Positions 1-11,700 of a stretch of 64,000 bases of DNA are shown here, one piece after another; position 1 is the first letter of the stretch, and every line of letters starts with the position of its first letter. A program made the position numbers and the translations under genes. Source of the stretch: Edaphochlamys debaryana (lineage: Eukaryota; Chlorophyta; Chlorophyceae; Chlamydomonadales); assembly GCA_016858145.1 (NCBI GenBank), contig JAEHOE010000171.1, positions 1 through 64,000 of the forward strand, given 5' to 3'. The notes under the pieces are model-generated. The model was not told where the DNA came from and ran no database searches. It saw nothing but the letters and a program-made list of their open reading frames with translations.

Positions 1-29
1 ACGGGAAGCCCGTGTATGGGCAGTACCGC

Positions 30-1095
30 TCAGCAGACCCGCCAGGCGGCCCAGAGCCAGGGCCTTTCTCTTGCCGGGTGTACCCGGCTTTGCTGGCTCT
101 CCCAAACAGCGCGAGAGCGTCTCGCACCACAGGCCCGTCGGTGGCCGGATCGCAGTACAGCAGCTGCGGTGTCATCTGCGTGGTGGGCGGCAGGGGGGGC
201 AGGGAGCCACCCGGTGAGCAGCGGCGTGCGCAGGCGGCCACAGGCCACCAGGCGGTGCATGTATGCGTTGAAGGGCTGCAGCTGCATCACCCACAGCACG
301 GGCGACAGCGTACTGCCTTGTGGCAGCCCGTTGCGCACCGGGAACGGGTCTGAGAGGACCCCGTTCACCGCCACACGGGCGTGGCTGTCGGCCGTGAGCA
401 GGCGGACCCAGCGCTGCATGCGTGGCCACAAAACCCAGCCCTCCTGTCACGGCGTAGAGCCAGCCCCGATCCACCCGGTCATACGCTTTTTCAATATCCA
501 GTGTAGCCAGCACAGCGCCTTGCTTGGCACGGCCTGCCCCTCGGGGCTCTCGTCCAGCTCCATCCAGTCGAGCAGGGCGTGTGGTACAGGACATTGTCGC
601 CGATCCAGCGGCCGTCAACGAAGGCGGTCTGCAGGGGGTCTATGCAGGCATCGAGGCCGGGCTGCAGGCGGTTGCTGACCGCCCTGCTGACAAGCTTGAG
701 GTCAGTGTAAGCAGGGTGATGGGGCGGTAAGAGGTCAGAACCGTAACATCAAGCCCTTTCCCCTTGTAGATGAGGATGATGATGCCCACCCGCCAGCTGG
801 GCGGCAGGCAGCCCGCCATGGCCCGACCCCCGTCGGCCCTCCGCTCCCTCCCCTGCCCGAAACACCTCACCCACCGCGGCCACGAGCAGAGGCCCCAGCC
901 GACCCCACAGAACCTTGTATACCTCATACGGGAGCCCATCAGGCCCGGGTGCCTTGCCGTTGGCGGAGGCGGCCAGCGCCGCTCGCAGTTCCTGCTCCGA
1001 TAGCTCCCCGCCAGTCACTCCCTCCCCCTCCGCCGCTTCCTTGCTCACTGAGACCCGGACGGCGGGCATCAACAGGGAAACCCAGGCCATCAAGA
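30..1095 (-). pseudogene. LINE reverse transcriptase, frameshifted
   Basis: The conceptual product is the reverse transcriptase of a LINE ORF2, which would copy element RNA at a nicked target. Reading right to left, the motifs are GKAPGPDGLPYEVYK near 930-985, YRPITLL near 735-755, LDIEKAYDRVD (motif A, catalytic Asp) near 470-500, NGLPQGSTLSP (motif B) near 300-340, and HADDT (motif C, with His where Tyr or Phe is usual) near 165-180. These motifs fall in different frames: the A-motif frame breaks near 430 and the upstream part near 750. The copy is therefore degenerate and cannot make a full protein. It runs off the left edge. Confidence 0.75.
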
Positions 1096-1149
1096 AAGCC
1101 CTCTCCAGCCAGGCGGGGTTCCAAACGTTCCAGTCCAACGTCCCCCAAC

Positions 1150-1799
1150 CTGAGGGGGCGAGGGCGAGGGCACAAGGCGGGAGGGGTCGCACACGCACGC
1201 GTGGGGAGGACAGGCCACACATAGTGCGTAAGGCCGGCGTGTGGGTCGGAATTGGGCCCAGCCTCGGAGGGGGACGGTTCACCACCGTGGTCCCCACCCC
1301 CCGCCTGGCGGGATACGCCTGCCACGTCCGCATCGCCACCCCCGGAAGCCCGGTGACCAACTTGGTGGGCGTATACTGCCCCCCCGGCGACCTGGCAACA
1401 CGCAGGCGGGTGTGCGAGTACTGCCTAGAGGTGGCGGAGCGCGCAACGTCAAAGGGAGAACACACACTGCTCGCGGGAGACTGGAATGGAGTGGCCCACC
1501 AATGCAAGCGAAACGGAGAAACATCCTTGGACGACAAAGCCCACCGTCACTTCCTCTCGCAAGGCCCTGTGACCCCCATCGTGGCCCCCCCACACTGCGA
1601 CGCGCCTCGCACCGCTGCGGGGCGGCCACCCACCTTTGCACCGCTGCATGCGCACCCGCCCGTGCGGAGCCGCATCGACAACGCTCTCGCCAGCAGCTTC
1701 ACCAGCCAGGCGCTGAACAGGCCTGTGGGCGGCGAGGAGGGCGTGAGCGAAAGCGTCATTACCGGAACCGACTGGCCCGAGCTGCAAAACCTGCCCTGA
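1150..1799 (+). pseudogene. LINE APE-type endonuclease fragment
   Basis: The plus-strand reading resembles the exonuclease-endonuclease-phosphatase domain that nicks target DNA for LINEs. Visible motifs are LLAGDWNGV (Asp/Asn of the active site) near 1470-1495, SRIDNAL near 1665-1690, and TDWP near 1765-1780 where the family usually has SDH. The domain's first strands are missing or diverged, and the frame closes with TGA at 1797. It lies on the strand opposite to the adjacent RT. Confidence 0.65.
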
Positions 1800-1804
1800 C
1801 CACC

Positions 1805-2840
1805 TTTTTTTTTTTCTGAGAGGGATTACATGGACAGGAGAGAAGGGGGCGAAGCCAAGCGGACCTGCCTCTGATGACAGGCCTGAAACCACCGAGATCC
1901 CCGCAAACTCTGGAAGAAATAACCGCATGAGATGATGAGCTGCCAGCAATCAACCACTCAGCCAGGACAAGGACGGGTGCCGACAGGAAGGAACGATAGG
2001 AAGACGCAGCACCATGAGAAAGGCCGGACCCCCCACGGCGCAGGAAGAAAGAGTAGACCCTTGGGCCAGAAAACCCATGACCCCGGCCACAGCCACGCAC
2101 TGGGACAGGGCCGTTCCCTGAAGCTCCCTCTCAGAAGACACCACCTCCGGTCAGGTCTAGCTATGCCCAGCTGAGACGTTCTGGGCACCTGCACCGGGTT
2201 CCTAACCACCAGCGGCCAGCTATAACTATGCCCAGTCCTCAAATCCTGGGCACCTGCTCTCTGGCCCCCACACCTACAACAAACCGCCCACAAACAAGGC
2301 CTCCGCACCGACCCTCAACTGTCAACACCGCAGGAAGAAGTAAAGAGCCCCCACTATGAGTAAAACGAAACACAGGTCTGATAGCAGAAAGCAAAAGCAC
2401 TTCCTCCATCGTCAGACTCGCACTCCCGGTTGACCGGTCACGTCTGTCCACGGCCTAACATGCACCCCCCAGAAGAGGAAGAAACAACCAGGGCACTTAA
2501 CTAGGCCGCCCCGCGCCACCCAGCCACCGCACTAGAGGACCCCCCAAAAAACGTCTAGGACCCTCAACTTAGCCGCCACACCCCCCCCAACCATTGCACA
2601 AGAGACAATCCAAAGGAGAAGAGAAACCTGCGTACGAAGGACCACAAGCCCGCACCCTGATTCTGAAGACTGGAAAGGCTGGCGCAGCTGACTGCGGAGA
2701 GGAAAACAGAACAGGGCGGACCCACAACCAAAACCCGCCGCTGCTGCACCAGCTCATAAATATGGAAAGCTCTCGAACCCGCCAACTAACCAGCAAGACG
2801 CACACACCTGATATGCTCCACAGGTAGCGACCCTATGCGT
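1805..2840. other. Non-coding stretch between the two LINE copies
   Basis: It begins with an 11-base T run followed by CTGAGAGGGATTAC, a motif found again at 5274-5297. The rest is somewhat less GC-rich than its surroundings and has no convincing reading frame. A short near-repeat (CTGGGCACCTGC) occurs at about 2170 and 2246. It may be 3' UTR of LINE copy 2, whose 3' end should lie on this side, but I see no direct proof. Confidence 0.35.
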
Positions 2841-2910
2841 GCCCCCCAGTCCAAGACCAACAAACACCGCCAGAGCACCGGTGGTTCCCGGCCTCTCTTA
2901 TTGCCCTCGG

Positions 2911-3723
2911 TCACTGAGGTAGCCCTGCTCCCGTCTCGCTGCCGTCCCCTTCCGGCACCGTGGATGGTGCCAGGCGCTCCCCACCGTCCTCGCCGTCGAC
3001 CGTCCTGCCTCCTCCTGCTCCAGGGGCGTCGGCTTCGGGTTGCCCAGCGGCGTTCAGTGTTGCTGCGCGCCGCCTGCACTTCCGGGGGCTGCGCCTCCCT
3101 CGTTGTGGTGTCCTGCGAGGGGCGCGGCGGGGCGGCAAGGACCAGCGCCCCCACGATCCCCAGGGCCCCCCCGAGTCCGCCCCCGCTGTGGAACCCAGGT
3201 GCCCGGTCCCCTCCCTATCGGCCAGGTTTGGGTCACCCGCTGTGGCCCCTCCACCCCCCGAACCGTTGCGATCCCGCCTGGATCCCTCCCGCTGCCTCTT
3301 GCCTCGTCGCTCAGTCCTCACTGGGCGCTCGCCCAGCTCCTCTTCTCCACTGCCGGGGTGAAGGCGTTGGACCCCTGCGGCTTCCGCGGCCGCCGCTCTC
3401 CTCCTCTTGCGAGTCCCCGCTGGGCTTCCTGTAGCCGAACCGCTCCCTGCACCGGCAAGCACTGGGAGGCGAGCGTCCAGCCCGGAGGGGCTCCCAGAGT
3501 GCTCCGACCCAGCCCTGTCATGGGCTTCCAAAGCTCCTTCACCGTGCTCCTGGGCAGCAGCTGCCTCAACCGCCCTGGTCGTCCCCGCTGCCTGCTGGCT
3601 TGGCTCCCCAGCGCCCTGGCCCGAGCTGCCTGGACCCGGTCCCCCCTCCCCATGTCCTGCACCTACTGCCGGTAGGCCGGAGGCCAATGGAGCTGGGACG
3701 GGGTGCGTCAGGTTGAGGCGCAC
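2911..3723 (-). pseudogene. Low-complexity open frame next to LINE ORF2 3' end
   Basis: This open frame of about 270 codons is rich in Gly, Ala, Arg and Pro and has no recognisable domain. It overlaps the end of the zinc-domain frame by 16 bases in another frame. It may be a frameshifted tail of LINE ORF2 or a chance open frame in GC-rich DNA. I do not claim a protein. Confidence 0.2.
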
Positions 3724-4620
3724 ACGTAGTCGCGGCTGGCCCGCAGCGGCTGTCTCCAGGGTGCAGAGGACGCCTCGGTGCGCCCACGTGGACTGGAACG
3801 CTGACAGCTGCGGGGGCGAAGCTGGGCGGTGATGAGGCTGCGCGGCAGGCTGGAGAGCACGTCATCGGGCAATGCGGACATGCGGTACTGGGCCCACATA
3901 AGGCGCTGTATCTCCTGTATGGCGTGCTGCACAGCCGTGGCTGAAGTCCGTTTCCTGGGGTCCACGTCGCGATGCGCACACCACACGGCGTGGAGCCAAG
4001 TGATGCGCACCGCCGTCCACAGCAGACGTAGCCCCGGCTGGTCGGGGTACGACGCCCATGCGGCTGGGCAATCGCCAAGCATGAGGGCGGCGCTCTCGAC
4101 GGGGGGTCTGGGCCCCCCGGAAACGGCCGCCCACAAAGCGCCCACCCAGTCCCGGGCGGGTGCGTAAGCTGGGCATTCCAGGAAGATGTGGGTGAGACTG
4201 TCGCGAGGCACGTGCCGCCGCCCAGGTTGCGCGGCGCAGGTCGGGTTAGGGCACAGGTGCCCCTGACCTCGGTTCTGGTGGGCTGCCACATACAGGCCGC
4301 ACGCCAGGCGGCCGTGTTGCAGCCGGTACGCCAGCGCCTTGGCCCGGTTGCTGGCGGGGCACTCCCACAGGCGTTGCCACACCTGCTTGCGCTGGAGGGG
4401 GCTGGGTGGAGCGCCGGCGGGCGGGGCGGCAGGTGCCACTGGAGAGGCTGGAGCTGCCGGGTCAGGGCCTGCTGCGTTGCCGGCGGGTGTTGCAGGGGCT
4501 GCTGCTGCTGCGGGTGCTGGGCTGGTCGCGCGGCCAGGGTTGGCTGCACGAGCGGGTGCGGCGGCGGGGTGGTGCTGGTGGGCGCGCCGCAGCCGGGGGC
4601 TCCTGCGCCACCGACCCCTC
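3708..4620 (-). pseudogene. LINE ORF2 C-terminal zinc-binding (zf-RVT-like) part
   Basis: The minus-strand frame carries the C-terminal domain found after the RT in plant and algal LINEs. It shows VWQRLWECPASNRAKALAYR, then CGLYVAAH, then a Cys/His cluster (CPNPTC, HIFLECP), which fits a zf-RVT zinc-binding fold. The frame ends with a stop at 3708. The Ala/Pro-rich stretch upstream (about 4440-4620) has no family features, and the frame stays open into the satellite only by chance. The real homology starts at about 4440 and the junction with the inverted piece is at about 4620-4670. Confidence 0.7.
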
Positions 4621-4674
4621 CTGACCCGCATGCCCCTCGCCCGCCTCTCCGTCCTCCCCGCCCCCTCGCCTCCA

Positions 4675-5789
4675 AGGCCCGAGGCCGACCCTTGGGCCTG
4701 CGTGCGAAAGCCCATCTCCAAGGCCGCCAAGGACCAAGCACGTACCGCAATCGAGGCGGAGCTGTCCAGCGCCATCGCCGCCCTTGGCCGCCCCCTCGCC
4801 GCCGCACGAGAGGCCGTGCAGGGAAGCCTGGCCGCACTTGAAGACGCCACCACTCGCGCAGAAGCGCAAGCCGTGCTGGGGGCCCTGCGGAGGCACGAGG
4901 CAATCGAACCCGTCAGCATCGAACAAACTGCCGCCGCCCTGCTTGGGATACTGCAAGATGCACGCAAGATCCTCATCTCAAAATGCGAATCAGCCCCGCC
5001 ACCGGGCAACCAGCGCTTCCCGACCAGAAAAGAACACCGAACCCTCCACAAACTCAGCAAGCGGTTAGCGCTTCTGAAGCAGGCCTTATCCAACCTCCCG
5101 CCCCCCCCCAGCTGGCCAGCCCCCGCCCGCGCAGCCTCGCACCCCGCCCCCATCCCCCCCGCGACCCGGCCCCCCCCCCCGACCCGCCCTCCGCCCCTGG
5201 CAGCCCCGCCCCCCTGCAGCATGAGATGGACGCCGACCCCCCCCCCTGACAGCCCCCGCGCGCCGCCCGCCCCTTTTTTTTCTCTGAGAGGGATTACCCC
5301 ACCACCCCAGCACCCGACCCACCAGCCGCAGACCTTGACCCCGCAGCCGACGCCCCGAGCAGTGCAGAAGAAATCCGCGCCGAGATTGCGGAAAGGAAGC
5401 GGGAGATCCGGCGAGCCGTTCAGGAGCTGCGACGGCGAGAGGGCAGGGAAGGGACGCGCGGGTTTCAGCGGCTTGTAGCAGTTTGCCCCAAGAAGGCCCA
5501 CAAGGTTATCTTCAACCCTCCCAGCGACCAACCCCGGGGCCTGCCCGCCGTCACGCACCCACGCGACGGAAGCCTCTGCACGGACGCAGAGAGCATCCTT
5601 GACGCTTGCCACTACAAGTGGAGCGCCGAATGCCGGCCGGTTGGGGGCGAGAGGACAGGACGGTACGACGACCCCATCAACTTCCCCGGCGACGCCCTCA
5701 CCAACCCAACCGCCCCGGACGCCATGCCACGTGTTGCAGGGTGCGACCACCCCTTTAGCCAGCCCCAGGGCGCCCCCGCCTCCCTCCTG
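4675..5789 (+). pseudogene. LINE ORF2 endonuclease-RT linker, inverted piece
   Basis: From 4675 the plus strand reads as a helical, charged segment (WACVRKPISKAAKDQ through SKRLALLKQAL) typical of the linker after a LINE endonuclease. A Pro-rich stretch and an 8-base T run (5274-5281) follow, and then a different frame reads SAEEIRAEIAERKREIRRA and KKAHKVIFNPPSDQ to LPAVTHPRDGSLCTDAESI, the segment just before RT motif 1. The frame must change around 5250-5280, so the copy is degenerate or needs slippage at the T run. Coding similarity stops where the satellite begins. Confidence 0.55.
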
Positions 5790-8700
5790 CCCGGTCCGCG
5801 GCCCCGGCCCCCGGCCTTCCCCCGGGTCTCCCAGAGCGCGCAGCTCTCGCCCCACCGCGTCCCCGCACCTCCCAAGCCTTCTCAACCCTTCAATACATAT
5901 AATCGATGCTTGCAAGGGGGTTGGCGGGCTTGGAACGGCCCGGAGCAGAGCGGGCCGATTTTGCGCGGAGGCGGGGTCCGCGGCCCCGGCCCCCGGCCTT
6001 CCCCCGGGTCTCCCAGAGCGCGCAGCTCTCGCCCCACCGCGTCCCCGCACCTCCCAAGCCTTCTCAACCCTTCAATACATATAGTCGATGCTTGCAAGGG
6101 GGTTGGCGGGCTTGGAACGGCCCGGAGCAGAGCGTGCCGATTTTGCGCGGAGGCGGGGTCCGCGGCCCCGGCCCCCGGCCTTCCCCCGGGTCTCCCAGAG
6201 CGCGCAGCTCTCGCCCCACCGCGTCCCCGCACCTCCCAAGCCTTCTCAACCCTTCAATATATATAATCGATGCTTGCAAGGGGGTTGGCGGGCTTGGAAC
6301 GGCCCGGAGCAGAGCGGGCCGATTTTGCGCGGAGGCGGGGTCCGCGGCCCCGGCCCCCGGCCTTCCCCCGGGTCTCCCAGAGCGCGCAGCTCTCGCCCCA
6401 CCGCGTCCCCGCACCTCTCAAGCCTTCTCAACCCTTCAATACATATAATCGATGCTTGCAAGGGGGTTGGCGGGCTTGGAACGGCCCGGAGCAGAGCGGG
6501 CCGATTTTGCGCGGAGGCGGGGTCCGCGGCCCCGGCCCCCGGCCTTCCCCCGGGTCTCCCAGAGCGCGCAGCTCTCGCCCCACCGCGTCCCCGCACCTCC
6601 CAAGCCTTCTCAACCCTTCAATGCATATAATCGATGCTTGCAAGGGGGTTGGCGGGCTTGGAACGGCCCGGAGCAGAGCGTGCCGATTTTGCGCGGAGGC
6701 GGGGTCCGAGGCCCCGGCCCCCGGCCTTCCCCCGGGTCTCCCAGAGCGCGCAGCTCTCGCCCCACCGCGTCCCCGCACCTCCCAAGCCTTCTCAACCCTT
6801 CAATATATATAATCGATGCTTGCAAGGGGGTTGGCGGGCTTGGAACGGCCCGGAGCAGAGCGGGCCGATTTTGCGCGGAGGCGGGGTCCGCGGCCCCGGC
6901 CCCCGGCCTTCCCCCGGGTCTCCCAGAGCGCGCAGCTCTCGCCCCCCCGCGTCCCCGCACCTCCCAAGCCTTCTCAACCCTTCAATACATATAATCGATG
7001 CTTGCAAGGGGGTTGGCGGGCTTGGAACGGCCCGGAGCAGAGCGGGCCGATTTTGCGCGGAGGCGGGGTCCGCGGCCCCGGCCCCCGGCCTTCCCCCGGG
7101 TCTCCCAGAGCGCGCAGCTCTCGCCCCACCGCGTCCCCGCACCTCCCAAGCCTTCTCAACCCTTCAATACATATAATCGATGCTTGCAAGGGGGTTGGCG
7201 GGCTTGGAACGGCCCGGAGCAGAGCGGGCCGATTTCGCGCGGAGGCGGGGTCCGCGGCCCCGGCCCCCGGCCTTCCCCCGGGTCTCCCAGAGCGCGCAGC
7301 TCTCGCCCCACCGCGTCCCCGCACCTCCCAAGCCTTCTCAACCCTTCAATACATATAATCGATGCTTGCAAGGGGGTTGGCGGGCTTGGAACGGCCCGGA
7401 GCAGAGCGTGCCGATTTTGCGCGGAGGCGGGGTCCGAGGCCCCGGCCCCCGGCCTTCCCCCGGGTCTCCCAGAGCGCGCAGCTCTCGCCCCACCGCGTCC
7501 CCGCACCTCCCAAGCCTTCTCAACCCTTCAATACATATAATCGATGCTTGCAAGGGGGTTGGCGGGCTTGGAACGGCCCGGAGCAGAGCGTGCCGATTTT
7601 GCGCGGAGGCGGGGTCCGAGGCCCCGGCCCCCGGCCTTCCCCCGGGTCTCCCAGAGCGCGCAGCTCTCGCCCCACCGCGTCCCCGCACCTCCCAAGCCTT
7701 CTCAACCCTTCAATACATATAATCGATGCTTGCAAGGGGGTTGGCGGGCTTGGAACGGCCCGGAGCAGAGCGGGCCGATTTTGCGCGGAGGCGGGGTCCG
7801 CGGCCCCCGGCCCCCGGCCTTCCCCCGGGTCTCCCAGAGCGCGCAGCTCTCGCCCCACCGCGTCCCCGCACCTCCCAAGCCTTCTCAACCCTTCAATACA
7901 TATAATCGATGCTTGCAAGGGGGTTGGCGGGCTTGGAACGGCCCGGAGCACAGCGTGCCGATTTTGCGCGGAGGCGGGGTCCGCGGCCCCCGGCCCCCGG
8001 CCTTCCCCCGGGTCTCCCAGAGCGCGCAGCTCTCGCCCCACCGCGTCCCCGCACCTCCCAAGCCTTCTCAACCCTTCAATACATATAATCGATGCTTGCA
8101 AGGGGGTTGGCGGGCTTGGAACGGCCCGGAGCACAGCGTGCCGATTTTGCGCGGAGGCGGGGTCCGCGGCCCCGGCCCCCGGCCTTCCCCCGGGTCTCCC
8201 AGAGCGCGCAGCTCTCGCCCCACCGCGTCCCCGCACCTCCCAAGCCTTCTCAACCCTTCAATACATATAATCGATGCTTGCAAGGGGGTTGGCGGGCTTG
8301 GAACGGCCCGGAGCAGAGCGGGCCGATTTTGCGCGGAGGCGGGGTCCGCGGCCCCGGCCCCCGGCCTTCCCCCGGGTCTCCCAGAGCGCGCAGCTCTCGC
8401 CCCACCGCGTCCCTGCACCTCCCAAGCCTTCTCAACCCTTCAATACATATAATCGATGCTTGCAAGGGGGTTGGCGGGCTTGGAACGGCCCGGAGCAGAG
8501 CGGGCCGATTATGCGCGGAGGCGGGGTCCGCGGCCCCGGCCCCCGGCCTTCCCCCGGGTCTCCCAGAGCGCGCAGCTCTCGCCCCACCGCGTCCCCGCAC
8601 CTCCCAAGCCTTCTCAACCCTTCAATACATATAATCGATGCTTGCAAGGGGGTTGGCGGGCTTGGAACGGCCCGGAGCAGAGCGTGCCGATTTTGCGCGG

Positions 8701-11700
8701 AGGCGGGGTCCGCGGCCCCGGCCCCCGGCCTTCCCCCGGGTCTCCCAGAGCGCGCAGCTCTCGCCCCACCGCGTCCCCGCACCTCCCAAGCCTTCTCAAC
8801 CCTTCAATACATATAATCGATGCTTGCAAGGGGGTTGGCGGGCTTGGAACGGCCCGGAGCACAGCGGGCCGATTTTGCGCGGAGGCGGGGTCCGCGGCCC
8901 CGGCCCCCGGCCTTCCCCCGGGTCTCCCAGAGCGCGCAGCTCTCGCCCCACCGCGTCCCCGCAACTCCCAAGCCTTCTCAACCCTTCAATACATATAATC
9001 GATGCTTGCAAGGGGGTTGGCGGGCTTGGAACGGCCCGGAGCAGAGCGGGCCGATTTTGCGCGGAGGCGGGGTCCGCGGCCCCGGCCCCCGGCCTTCCCC
9101 CGGGTCTCCCAGAGCGCGCAGCTCTCGCCCCACCGCGTCCCCGCACCTCCCAAGCCTTCTCAACCCTTCAATACATATAATCGATGCTTGCAAGGGGGTT
9201 GGCGGGCTTGGAACGGCCCGGAGCACAGCGGGCCGATTTTGCGCGGAGGCGGGGTCCGCGGCCCCGGCCCCCGGCCTTCCCCCGGGTCTCCCAGAGCGCG
9301 CAGCTCTCGCCCCACCGCGTCCCCGCACCTCCCAAGCCTTCTCAACCCTTCAATGCATATAATCGATGCTTGCAAGGGGGTTGGCGGGCTTGGAACGGCC
9401 CGGAGCAGAGCGTGCCGATTTTGCGCGGAGGCGGGGTCCGAGGCCCCGGCCCCCGGCCTTCCCCCGGGTCTCCCAGAGCGCGCAGCTCTCGCCCCACCGC
9501 GTCCCCGCACCTCCCAAGCCTTCTCAACCCTTCAATACATATAATCGATGCTTGCAAGGGGGTTGGCGGGCTTGGAACGGCCCGGAGCACAGCGGGCCGA
9601 TTTTGCGCGGAGGCGGGGTCCGCGGCCCCCGGCCCCCGGCCTTCCCCCGGGTCTCCCAGAGCGCGCAGCTCTCGCCCCACCGCGTCCCCGCACCTCCCAA
9701 GCCTTCTCAACCCTTCAATACATATAATCGATGCTTGCAAGGGGGTTGGCGGGCTTGGAACGGCCCGGAGCAGAGCGGGCCGATTTTGCGCGGAGGCGGG
9801 GTCCGCGGCCCCGGCCCCCGGCCTTCCCCCGGGTCTCCCAGAGCGCGCAGCTCTCGCCCCACCGCGTCCCCGCACCTCCCAAGCCTTCTCAACCCTTCAA
9901 TACATATAATCGATGCTTGCAAGGGGGTTGGCGGGCTTGGAACGGCCCGGAGCAGAGCGTGCCGATTTTGCGCGGAGGCGGGGTCCGCGGCCCCGGCCCC
10001 CGGCCTTCCCCCGGGTCTCCCAGAGCGCGCAGCTCTCGCCCCACCGCGTCCCCGCACCTCCCAAGCCTTCTCAACCCTTCAATACATATAATCGATGCTT
10101 GCAAGGGGGTTGGCGGGCTTGGAACGGCCCGGAGCAGAGCGTGCCGATTTTGCGCGGAGGCGGGGTCCGCGGCCCCGGCCCCCGGCCTTCCCCCGGGTCT
10201 CCCAGAGCGCGCAGCTCTCGCCCCACCGCGTCCCCGCACCTCCCAAGCCTTCTCAACCCTTCAATACATATAATCGATGCTTGCAAGGGGGTTGGCGGGC
10301 TTGGAACGGCCCGGAGCAGAGCGTGCCGATTTTGCGCGGAGGCGGGGTCCGCGGCCCCGGCCCCCGGCCTTCCCCCGGGTCTCCCAGAGCGCGCAGCTCT
10401 CGCCCCACCGCGTCCCCGCACCTCCCAAGCCTTCTCAACCCTTCAATACATATAATCGATGCTTGCAAGGGGGTTGGCGGGCTTGGAACGGCCCGGAGCA
10501 GAGCGTGCCGATTTTGCGCGGAGGCGGGGTCCGCGGCCCCGGCCCCCGGCCTTCCCCCGGGTCTCCCAGAGCGCGCAGCTCTCGCCCCACCGCGTCCCCG
10601 CACCTCCCAAGCCTTCTCAACCCTTCAATACATATAATCGATGCTTGCAAGGGGGTTGGCGGGCTTGGAACGGCCCGGAGCACAGCGGGCCGATTTTGCG
10701 CGGAGGCGGGGTCCGAGGCCCCGGCCCCCGGCCTTCCCCCGGGTCTCCCAGAGCGCGCAGCTCTCGCCCCACCGCGTCCCCGCACCTCCCAAGCCTTCTC
10801 AACCCTTCAATACATATAATCGATGCTTGCAAGGGGGTTGGCGGGCTTGGAACGGCCCGGAGCAGAGCGGGCCGATTTTGCGCGGAGGCGGGGTCCGCGG
10901 CCCCGGCCCCCGGCCTTCCCCCGGGTCTCCCAGAGCGCGCAGCTCTCGCCCCACCGCGTCCCCGCACCTCCCAAGCCTTCTCAACCCTTCAATACATATA
11001 ATCGATGCTTGCAAGGGGGTTGGCGGGCTTGGAACGGCCCGGAGCACAGCGGGCCGATTTTGCGCGGAGGCGGGGTCCGCGGCCCCCGGCCCCCGGCCTT
11101 CCCCCGGGTCTCCCAGAGCGCGCAGCTCTCGCCCCACCGCGTCCCCGCACCTCCCAAGCCTTCTCAACCCTTCAATACATATAATCGATGCTTGCAAGGG
11201 GGTTGGCGGGCTTGGAACGGCCCGGAGCAGAGCGTGCCGATTTTGCGCGGAGGCGGGGTCCGCGGCCCCGGCCCCCGGCCTTCCCCCGGGTCTCCCAGAG
11301 CGCGCAGCTCTCGCCCCACCGCGTCCCCGCACCTCCCAAGCCTTCTCAACCCTTCAATACATATAATCGATGCTTGCAAGGGGGTTGGCGGGCTTGGAAC
11401 GGCCCGGAGCAGAGCGGGCCGATTATGCGCGGAGGCGGGGTCCGCGGCCCCGGCCCCCGGCCTTCCCCCGGGTCTCCCAGAGCGCGCAGCTCTCGCCCCA
11501 CCGCGTCCCCGCACCTCCCAAGCCTTCTCAACCCTTCAATGCATATAATCGATGCTTGCAAGGGGGTTGGCGGGCTTGGAACGGCCCGGAGCACAGCGGG
11601 CCGATTATGCGCGGAGGCGGGGTCCGCGGCCCCGGCCCCCGGCCTTCCCCCGGGTCTCCCAGAGCGCGCAGCTCTCGCCCCACCGCGTCCCCGCACCTCC

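Larger units (their letters stand above)
1..1815 (-). mobile_element. LINE copy 1, truncated, with inverted 5' part
   Basis: This is a non-LTR retrotransposon remnant. The reverse transcriptase is read on the minus strand (about 1095 down to the window edge) and the endonuclease on the plus strand (about 1150-1800). In an intact element the endonuclease precedes the RT on the same strand, so the 5' piece is inverted here. The left end lies outside the window. The outer edge of the inverted piece is taken as the T-run at 1805-1815, which is an estimate. Confidence 0.6.
2911..5789 (-). mobile_element. LINE copy 2, truncated, with inverted 5' part
   Basis: This is a second LINE remnant with the same plan as copy 1. 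The C-terminal zinc-binding part of ORF2 is on the minus strand (about 4620 to 3708). The endonuclease-RT linker and the first part of the RT region are on the plus strand (about 4675-5730). The core RT motifs are missing between the two pieces. The right edge touches the satellite array directly at about 5789. The left limit is approximate. Confidence 0.55.
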
